This document shows positions 46,819-53,573 of a stretch of DNA of 64,000 nt, piece after piece. Within the stretch, counting starts at the first letter, position 1. Every line of letters begins with the position of its first letter. A program made the position numbers and the translations under genes. The stretch is from Sphingomonadaceae bacterium (lineage in GTDB: Bacteria; Pseudomonadota; Alphaproteobacteria; Sphingomonadales; Sphingomonadaceae). Location of the stretch: contig CANGJB010000001.1 in the NCBI GenBank assembly GCA_947453945.1, forward strand, positions 62,001-126,000, read 5' to 3'. Under the pieces are notes generated by a model. That model was not told the origin of the DNA and did no database searches. It saw only the letters and a program-made list of their open reading frames with translations.

Positions 46819-47817
46819 GTGACTGAAACCCGCCAATGGCTGCTCAATGGACACCCGCGCGGCCGCCCCATCAACGATGACGACCTGAAGCTGGTGACGA
46901 CCACCCTGTCCGAACCGGGCCCGGGCCAGATGCTGCTGAAGACGCACTACCTCGGCTTCGATCCGGCGCAGAAGGGCTGGATGGAAAACATCGCGGACTA
47001 TGTCGCGCCGATGGCGATCGGCGACGTGATGCGCGGCTCGGGTATCGTCGAGGTCGTCTCGAGCAATGGCGGCAAGTTCCCGGTCGGCACTGTGCTGGCA
47101 GGTTCGATCTGCTGGAGCGAATATCTGATCCATGATGGCGAGGGCCTGATCCCGGCGATGCCCGATCTGCCGCCCACCGCGATGCTCTCGATCCTCGGCA
47201 CCACGGGCGTCACGGCCTATTGCGGCCTGTTCAAGGTGGGCGAGCCGGTGGCGGGCGATGTTGTCGTCGTTTCGGGCGCAGCGGGCGCCACGGGCTCCAT
47301 CGTCGGGCAGCTCGCGAAGATCGCGGGCTGCACCGTGATCGGCATCGCCGGCGGCCCCGAAAAGTGCGAGTGGCTCGTCAAGGAAGCAGGCTATGACCAT
47401 GCCATTGATTACAAGGCAGGCCCGATCCGTGCGCAATTGAAGGAACTGGCGCCGAACGGGATCAACGTGATCTTTGACAATGTCGGCGGCAAGATCCTGA
47501 ATGACATGCTGGCCTGCATCGCCACCAATGCTCGCGTGGTGATTTGCGGCGGCATCAGTCGCTACGAAACGGGCAACTTGCCTGCCGGCCCCGAAAACTA
47601 CTTCAACCTCGTGTTCCGCCGCGCGCGGATGCAGGGCTTCATCGTGCTCGATTGGGCCAGCGAATTCCCTGACATCCGCCGCCGTCTGGTGAAATGGGTT
47701 AATGAGGGCCGCCTTGCCTACCGTGAAGATGTGCAGAACGGCTTCGAGAATGCGCCTGCAACGCTGCAGCGGCTGTTCTCGGGATCGAACAAGGGCAAGC
47801 AGCTGTTGAAGCTGTGA
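46819..47817 (+). CDS. NADP-dependent oxidoreductase, zinc-independent MDR (copy 2)
   Basis: VVVSGAAGATGSIVGQLAKIAGCTVIGIAGGPEKCEWLVKEAGYDHAIDYKAGP...VIFDNVGGKILNDML. Confidence 0.9.
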   Translation: MTETRQWLLNGHPRGRPINDDDLKLVTTTLSEPGPGQMLLKTHYLGFDPAQKGWMENIADYVAPMAIGDVMRGSGIVEVVSSNGGKFPVGTVLAGSICWSEYLIHDGEGLIPAMPDLPPTAMLSILGTTGVTAYCGLFKVGEPVAGDVVVVSGAAGATGSIVGQLAKIAGCTVIGIAGGPEKCEWLVKEAGYDHAIDYKAGPIRAQLKELAPNGINVIFDNVGGKILNDMLACIATNARVVICGGISRYETGNLPAGPENYFNLVFRRARMQGFIVLDWASEFPDIRRRLVKWVNEGRLAYREDVQNGFENAPATLQRLFSGSNKGKQLLKL

Positions 47818-47820
47818 TGC

Positions 47821-47923
47821 CTCGCTGACGGTTACCGCGGACGGGCCGCCTTTTGCCAGGACAGACAGGTCTGCAAGCCCGGCAAAAGGCGGCCCTCGCT
47901 CTTGCGGTCCGGAGCTCAGCGAG
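47821..47923. repeat. Long intergenic inverted repeat / extended hairpin
   Basis: Perfect 15-bp arms gggccgccttttgcc (47843-47857) and ggcaaaaggcggccc (47881-47895), with outer arms ctcgctga (47821) and tcagcgag (ending 47923). Confidence 0.8.
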
Positions 47924-48272
47924 CCTCGATTTTAGCTGAACCAACCGCTCGCAGAGGTGATCTGGCCCTGCGCAGGGTTGAACCAAGTCGAGTTTCTCGG
48001 CTTTTACGCGCCTTGGGCGCTCCCCAATTGGGTCAACATGCTGGATGCCCACGTGAGAACAGCATTTGTATATCGGTTCGATTATGTGTAGTTATGCTTA
48101 TGGGGTTCGGCGGTTCGGCTAGCAGTGCAGATGGGGGCGAGGGGGTGTCACAATGACAAATCTACCCTGCTCGGGGTTGCTCTGTGATGCCGCTTGATCG
48201 CTTTGATCTCAGAAAGCGTTTCGTCACCCGATGGCAATGGCACTTTGCTGTCTCATAAAGAGCTTCAGGATA

Positions 48273-48806
48273 ATGCAATCTGGCAGCCACGCTCTGAGGT
48301 ATAGCTGGCCGACGAAGATTAGAACTTCTTTGTATAAGAAGCTGATTGGTCTCGTACGGCTATATTACAATCGCGTTTGGGGCATGCATATCGCGGAAGG
48401 GGCGCGGATTTCGCTCACTGCAAAGCTCGACAAGACTTACCCTGATGGTCTGCATATTGGCACATACAGCGCAGTCACATTCCGTTCGTCGGTGATGACG
48501 CACGACTTTGTCAACGGTGTACACCTGCAGACCCGGATCGGCGCGTACTGCTTCATCGGAGCAGGGGCATTGATCATGCCTGGAGTCACTGTCGGCGATC
48601 ATTGCATTGTAGGTGCAGGCTCTGTCGTGTTGCGAGACGTACCGCCACATTCGCTTGTATTCGGCAACCCGGCCCGGGTCATGGAGAAAGGCATCATGAC
48701 AGGCGAATTCGGACGGCGCTTGCGCAATGCCGAAGCAACACCGGTCGCACATGGGTCCGATTCTGTGCCTATTACTGATGCAGCGTTGTCAGGAGCCGCA
48801 TCGTGA
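48273..48806 (+). CDS. Left-handed beta-helix (hexapeptide-repeat) acyltransferase
   Basis: LHIGTYSAVTFRSSVMTHDFVNGVHLQTRIGAYCFIGAGALIMPGVTVGDHCIVGAGSVVLRDVPPHSLVFGNPARVM. Confidence 0.88.
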   Translation: MQSGSHALRYSWPTKIRTSLYKKLIGLVRLYYNRVWGMHIAEGARISLTAKLDKTYPDGLHIGTYSAVTFRSSVMTHDFVNGVHLQTRIGAYCFIGAGALIMPGVTVGDHCIVGAGSVVLRDVPPHSLVFGNPARVMEKGIMTGEFGRRLRNAEATPVAHGSDSVPITDAALSGAAS

Positions 48807-49153
48807 ACGCGATTGCTGACCAGATCCGTGCTACCTTCAACAGCCTGTGGGCAGAAGACCACGACGAACCGCCGCCACCGCTCCTGAACGATACGATCCT
48901 GCTGGAAACCGGCTTCGACAGCATGGCTTTCGCGGTACTTGTTGCGCAACTGGACGATGATCTGGGCGTCGATCCGTTTGCGCTTGATATGGATGCCGAT
49001 CCGCCCATCACCTTTGCGGATTTCGTCGGCTTCTACGAGCGCTGCATCGCTGCAACCGAAGGGCAAGGTCCCGGTACAGTTATGTGGCAAGATGGCGGCG
49101 GGGCCTCACCGATTACCACTACACCCGTGAGCGCCGCATCCATCCATGCCTGA
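48803..49153 (+). CDS. Acyl carrier protein
   Basis: 116 aa; phosphopantetheine site ETGFDSMAFAVLVAQLDDDLGVDPF and downstream ITFADFVGFYERC; GTG start overlapping the upstream stop. Confidence 0.82.
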   Translation: MNAIADQIRATFNSLWAEDHDEPPPPLLNDTILLETGFDSMAFAVLVAQLDDDLGVDPFALDMDADPPITFADFVGFYERCIAATEGQGPGTVMWQDGGGASPITTTPVSAASIHA

Positions 49154-50447
49154 CATTGGCAGTCGATTTCTTGGCCTGAAGCCCGTGCCAGATTTTGTCG
49201 TTTTGGATGCCGCGACTGGATCGCTCACTGCGGGTGAATTGGTGGATCTGGCTCAAAGCACCCCGATCGGCCTTGGCCCCAAGGATCTCGTAGGGCTTCG
49301 TTTCGCCTGTCCCGCCAATCTGGCACGTGCGCTGTTCCTGCTTGATGGCCTGGTCGGGGGAATGGTCCTGTTGCCGGCTTCTCTCACGGATGATCAGGTT
49401 GCCGCGCTGGCGCAGCGGATCGGGATCACAGCCGTGATCGATGCCGTGCCGGGCGCAAAGCCACTGCCCGCTGTTGCTCCGCGGGCCCTTACGCGGTGGG
49501 CGCTCACCACCTCGGGCACGACCGGCAGCCCCAAGGTGGTCGACTATACCTTTGCGGTTCTGGCGCGGTCCATCCGGAAGCGTCGGCCGGGGCGTCCACC
49601 CGGCGTCTGGGGCCTGATGCTCGATCCTACGCGGTTTGCTGGCTCTCAAGTGCTCTTGCAAAGCCTGCTTGGGGGTGGCCGCTTGGTCAGCCCTGATTTC
49701 AACGCGCAGCTTGGTGAACGGGTAAGCCATCTGGTCGGGGGTGGTTGTACTTACCTGACCGCAACGCCGTCGTTGTGGCGCCGGATGCTTATGACGCCGG
49801 ACATTGGGCAGTTGCCATTGCAGCGGCTTCAACTGGTGGGGGAAATAGCCGACCAATCCTTGCTTTCGGCGCTAACGAGAAGGTTCCCGCACGCGCGGAT
49901 CGTACACGTTTATGGTTCTACTGAAGCGGGGCAAGGGTTCGGCGTGGACGATGGCCGGGCTGGATTTCCGTTGTGCATGCTCGATCGACTACCGCCAGAC
50001 CTGCAGATGAAGGTAGTTGACGGCATTTTGTGGGTGCGGCCGGAAGCGGCACCGACCGGCGAAGGCGTACTCTATGATGCAGAAGGCTATATCTGCACGG
50101 CCGACCGCGTGCGGATCGAGGGTGACCGTGTGTTTTTCCTTGGCCGGGCCAGCACGGCCGTCAATGTAGGCGGGACCAAAGTGCAGCCGGAGGAGGTCGA
50201 GGCTGTCCTGCGCGATCACCCCGCCGTGGCCGAATGCCGGGTTAGCGCGCGGCCCAGCGCCTTGCTCGGAGCCTTGCTTGTCGCGGAGGTCGTTGCGGGA
50301 CCGGCCGCACCGTCGGATCTTCCGCTTGCGCTGAAGCGATTCTGCCGCGAACGACTTCCCCGCGCGGCCCAGCCCGCAACGATTACGCTCGTTGCAGCGA
50401 TCGCGACCACAGGAGCGGGCAAGTTGGCACGCGGACCAGCCGTATGA
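49146..50447 (+). CDS. AMP-dependent ligase (adenylation enzyme)
   Basis: [72 protein letters not shown]-terminal TTGAGKLARG. Confidence 0.9.
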   Translation: MPDIGSRFLGLKPVPDFVVLDAATGSLTAGELVDLAQSTPIGLGPKDLVGLRFACPANLARALFLLDGLVGGMVLLPASLTDDQVAALAQRIGITAVIDAVPGAKPLPAVAPRALTRWALTTSGTTGSPKVVDYTFAVLARSIRKRRPGRPPGVWGLMLDPTRFAGSQVLLQSLLGGGRLVSPDFNAQLGERVSHLVGGGCTYLTATPSLWRRMLMTPDIGQLPLQRLQLVGEIADQSLLSALTRRFPHARIVHVYGSTEAGQGFGVDDGRAGFPLCMLDRLPPDLQMKVVDGILWVRPEAAPTGEGVLYDAEGYICTADRVRIEGDRVFFLGRASTAVNVGGTKVQPEEVEAVLRDHPAVAECRVSARPSALLGALLVAEVVAGPAAPSDLPLALKRFCRERLPRAAQPATITLVAAIATTGAGKLARGPAV

Positions 50448-51163
50448 AGACGGTCATCGTCACCGGCGCCTCGCGCGGGGTGGGCCTGGCTCTCACCATT
50501 CGTTTGTTGGCAGAAGGTTGCCGCGTGGTTGCAGTCAATCGGACCCGGTCTGATGACCTTGCTGCGCTCGCGGAGCGTCACGCGGGCCAATTGCTGTTTC
50601 AATCGCTCGATATGGGCGATGCCGATGCCGTGGTGGAGACCGGACGCCGGCTCGCCAAGGATGCAGGCCCGATCTGGGGACTGGTGAACAATGCGGCCAT
50701 CGGATCGGACGCTCTGTTTGCGATGGCCCGGCGCGGAGACATGCAGCGTATCATTGACACCAACCTGACTGGGCCGATCCTGCTGACCCGCCAGATCGTG
50801 CCAGGCATGATTGCGCGGCGTGAAGGACGGATTGTCATGGTGACTTCCGTCAATGCGAGGACCGGTTATTCAGGCCAGGCAGTCTATGGTGCGACCAAGG
50901 CCGGGCTTGAAGGTTTTGCGCGGTCATTATCGCGTGAGGTTGGCAAACGCGGGACGAGTGTGAATTGCGTTGCACCAGGCTACATGGAAACGGCACTGAC
51001 AGCAGGCTTGACCGGGGATCGTTTGGCGTCTGTTGTTCGCCGGTCCCCTCTCGGTCCAGCTACACCTGATGAAGTCGCCGCTGCTATTCAGTGGCTCCTT
51101 TCGCCCGAAGCTGCACGAATTACCGGAACGGTCGTGACAGTCGATGGCGGTAGTTCAGCTTGA
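50444..51163 (+). CDS. FabG-like SDR (3-oxoacyl-ACP reductase-like)
   Basis: TVIVTGASRGVGLALTIRLLAEG, NNAAIGSD, TSVNARTGYSGQAVYGATKAGLEGFARSLSREVG, TGTVVTVDGGSSA. Confidence 0.9.
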   Translation: MKTVIVTGASRGVGLALTIRLLAEGCRVVAVNRTRSDDLAALAERHAGQLLFQSLDMGDADAVVETGRRLAKDAGPIWGLVNNAAIGSDALFAMARRGDMQRIIDTNLTGPILLTRQIVPGMIARREGRIVMVTSVNARTGYSGQAVYGATKAGLEGFARSLSREVGKRGTSVNCVAPGYMETALTAGLTGDRLASVVRRSPLGPATPDEVAAAIQWLLSPEAARITGTVVTVDGGSSA

Positions 51164-51189
51164 GCAAGTTTCAATTGCTTGGTGAATAG

Positions 51190-51563
51190 ATGGAACGAAT
51201 TCCAGCGAACAGGCGTTTGCGAGTTTCGCCAGCAGAATGCTGGGACGGCAGCTGCAGGGCTGGTCCATGCTGAGGAACAGGGTCTCGATTGGCAGCTCGT
51301 CGCGCATGCGCCCATTGAAGCTCTAGACTTAGCCGTTCTGCATCGGCTTTCCCAGCGCGATGTGGTGCTACTCCACGCCGACCTCCCCGCACCATGCAAG
51401 CACGGCATTGGACGTCAGTGCCGTGCCGTTGTCGCTGACGATCATGCCGGGCTTGCCACGTTCGGCGATGAGATCGGCCAGCTCGCGCGCAGTCTGCGCC
51501 CGGAGATAGGGGTGGCGGGCACTGCGCGCAGGCATTCCCGAGTCACATCGGGCATGACGCCGG
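51190..51563 (-). mobile_element. Degenerate IS3-family transposase (OrfB integrase core) remnant
   Basis: Minus strand reads MPDVTRECLRAVPATPISG ... MIVSDNGTALTSNAVLAWCGEVGVE*HHIALGKPMQNG*V*SFNGRMRDELPIETLFLSMDQ, matching the recalled IS3 pattern (IVSDNGTELTS...W..[22 protein letters not shown]) with stops and frameshifts. Confidence 0.85.
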
Positions 51564-52020
51564 TCAGCGCGCGTTGTCCAGTGTCCCGCTGAGCGGCATC
51601 AGGAAGTCTGTGGCATAGCGCGTGGCTTTTCCATCCGGCGGCGGTGCGGATCACGTCAAAATAGTAGCGCCCGTAAACGATGACGCCTCTGCCGTGCTTG
51701 CCTAGCCCTATCCCGTTGACATAGGCGCGGATCGAGGCGGTTTGGCCGGTGTAGGCGGTCACCGCAAAGTTGCTCAGATAGTGCGCCATGTGCGCCATGT
51801 GCGCCGTATTCGCGTAAACGTTGGTGTGGAAGTCGCGAATGCCGTCGTGCCCCAGCATCGCGGAGAGCCCAATCCCGGAAAGATCGAACACCGCATCCTC
51901 GGTGAAAACCGCGAGAATGCTGTCAATGTCTCCCATCGAATCGAGGGCGTGGCCATTGGCGATCACAAGATCTTTGATCGCAATCCGGTCGTCTATCGGA
52001 ACAGGGAACTTGGCGGTTGG
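51564..52020 (-). pseudogene. Frameshifted SnoaL-like gene
   Basis: DDRIAIKDLVIANGHALDSMGDIDSILAVFTEDAVFDLSGIGLSAMLGHDGIRDF...YGRYYFDVIRTAAGWK, then dropping one A gives ATRYATDFLMPLSGTLDNAR* ending at 51564. The annotated frame instead runs into the IS remnant. Confidence 0.7.
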
Positions 52021-52028
52021 CTCGTCAC

Positions 52029-52395
52029 CTAGTCGCTGAGGAGTTCATGGAAGCGCTGCATGCGCTTTTCCTGGCCGGGCAAGTGGAAGCCCTTGGAACC
52101 ACGTGATTTGAGGCCGAGCTGCTGGCTCGTGCCGATCGAAAGGTCCTGATCGGCAAGGAAGCCGAGCGAGACACCGTCGCCATAGACCGAGTGATGGTGG
52201 ATCGCATCGTGACGAAGCGGGGCAGGGCCTACAGGCGTCTCGACCTCCTTCATGCCCTTCACCGGCGGATAGAGGCACCAGTGCTGGAAAATGCACTTTT
52301 CCGGATCAGTCGGGTGCGGTTCGGTCGGCAGGATCTGGCACTGCTCGGGTGGCATGGTGATGGTGAGATTGGGGAACGGCGTGCGGAGGAATAGT
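52029..52395 (-). pseudogene. C-terminal remnant of a Rieske oxygenase alpha subunit
   Basis: FLRTPFPNLTITMPPEQCQILPTEPHPTDPEKCIFQHWCLYPP...IHHHSVYGDGVSLGFLADQDLSIGTSQQLGLKSRGSKGFHLPGQEKRMQRFHELLSD*; the Rieske domain and catalytic helix are missing. Confidence 0.8.
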
Positions 52396-52601
52396 CCGCC
52401 AGCTGCTGCTCGATCATGGGGGGTGTGGAATTAGCCTTGCTTGCCGGCCAGATCGTCTATCAGGACATGAAGCTGGCCGAGGCGATTCTGGCGTGTATGC
52501 ACTCGCGAGGGGGCATCGATGCCTGACTGCCCGCGCAGGAAACACGGGTCTGCTTCTTTCATGAAGTGCTCAATGATAAGATTAAGGGGAGAGGATAAGC
52601 T

Positions 52602-53279
52602 ATGGCTACTGTTGCAATCACCGGCGCCGCCCGGGGTATCGGGCTTGAACTTGCTGCGCAGCATATCGCAGCGGGAGACACCGTGCTCGCCCTGCCGCGC
52701 AAGGCAAGCCCCGCGCTTGAGGAACTTGCTGCGTCCTCGGGCGGTAAGCTGACCATCCACCTTTGCGACGTGGCAAACGATGCTTCGGTGCGCGCGGCGG
52801 CGGCCAGCGGGGATGGCGTGATCGACGTGCTCTACAACGTCGCGGGCGTGACGGGACCCATGGCCAACGAACTGGAAGGCGCGGACTGGGACGCGTGGAA
52901 CGAAGCTTTCGCGATCATGGTGCAAGGCCCGCTGCGAGTGCTGCAGGCATTCCTGCCGCGCCTTCGTGAAGGTTCGCGGGTGATCAACGTGACCAGCCAG
53001 ATCGGCGCATCGACCTGGCCGATGGGCGGCTTCTATTCCTATGCCGCAGCCAAGGCTGCGCTCAACCGGCTGATGCGTTCGGTCGCCACTGATCTCAAGC
53101 CCAAGGGTATCGTGATCGGGCTGGTGCATCCGGGCTGGGTGCAGACCGACATGGGCGGGCCTAACGCTGAAATCACCCCGCACGAAAGCGCGGCTGGCCT
53201 GCTCAAGCTGGGTACCGAGTGGACGCTGGCCGACACCGGCGAATTCCGCAAGTGGAACGGCGAGCCGCACGCCTGGTAG
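52602..53279 (+). CDS. SDR family oxidoreductase (C-factor-like)
   Basis: VAITGAARGIGLELAAQHIAAGDTVLALPRK, YNVAGVTG, FYSYAAAKAALNRLMRSVA. Confidence 0.9.
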   Translation: MATVAITGAARGIGLELAAQHIAAGDTVLALPRKASPALEELAASSGGKLTIHLCDVANDASVRAAAASGDGVIDVLYNVAGVTGPMANELEGADWDAWNEAFAIMVQGPLRVLQAFLPRLREGSRVINVTSQIGASTWPMGGFYSYAAAKAALNRLMRSVATDLKPKGIVIGLVHPGWVQTDMGGPNAEITPHESAAGLLKLGTEWTLADTGEFRKWNGEPHAW

Positions 53280-53573
53280 GCTGTCGCTGGCGCAGCACAC
53301 ACCGTCGTGAACAAGAATGGCCAGCCCCGCCCGGAGCTGGCCATTTTTCTTGTCCTTGGCGTGGCTGCGAGCAGGTGTGCCGGTCAGATAGCAGTTTGAA
53401 CGAACCCTCCGTGCTCACCCACTTGACGCTACGGCATGCTGGCTCATTTCCTATCAAAAGTAGTCATTTGGCGCGTATTCGGTTGAGTGGGGGTGCGGGA
53501 TCGATACCCTCTCCTCAGTTCGCAGACCCGGACGAGAATCCGGGCGGCGGCAAGAGGAAGCGGGAGAGGCACT

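Noticed and set aside
51171-51395. Minus-strand 74-aa and plus-strand 137-aa ORFs in the 51.2-51.6 kb region
   Set aside because: They are off-frame or antisense translations of the IS3 remnant.
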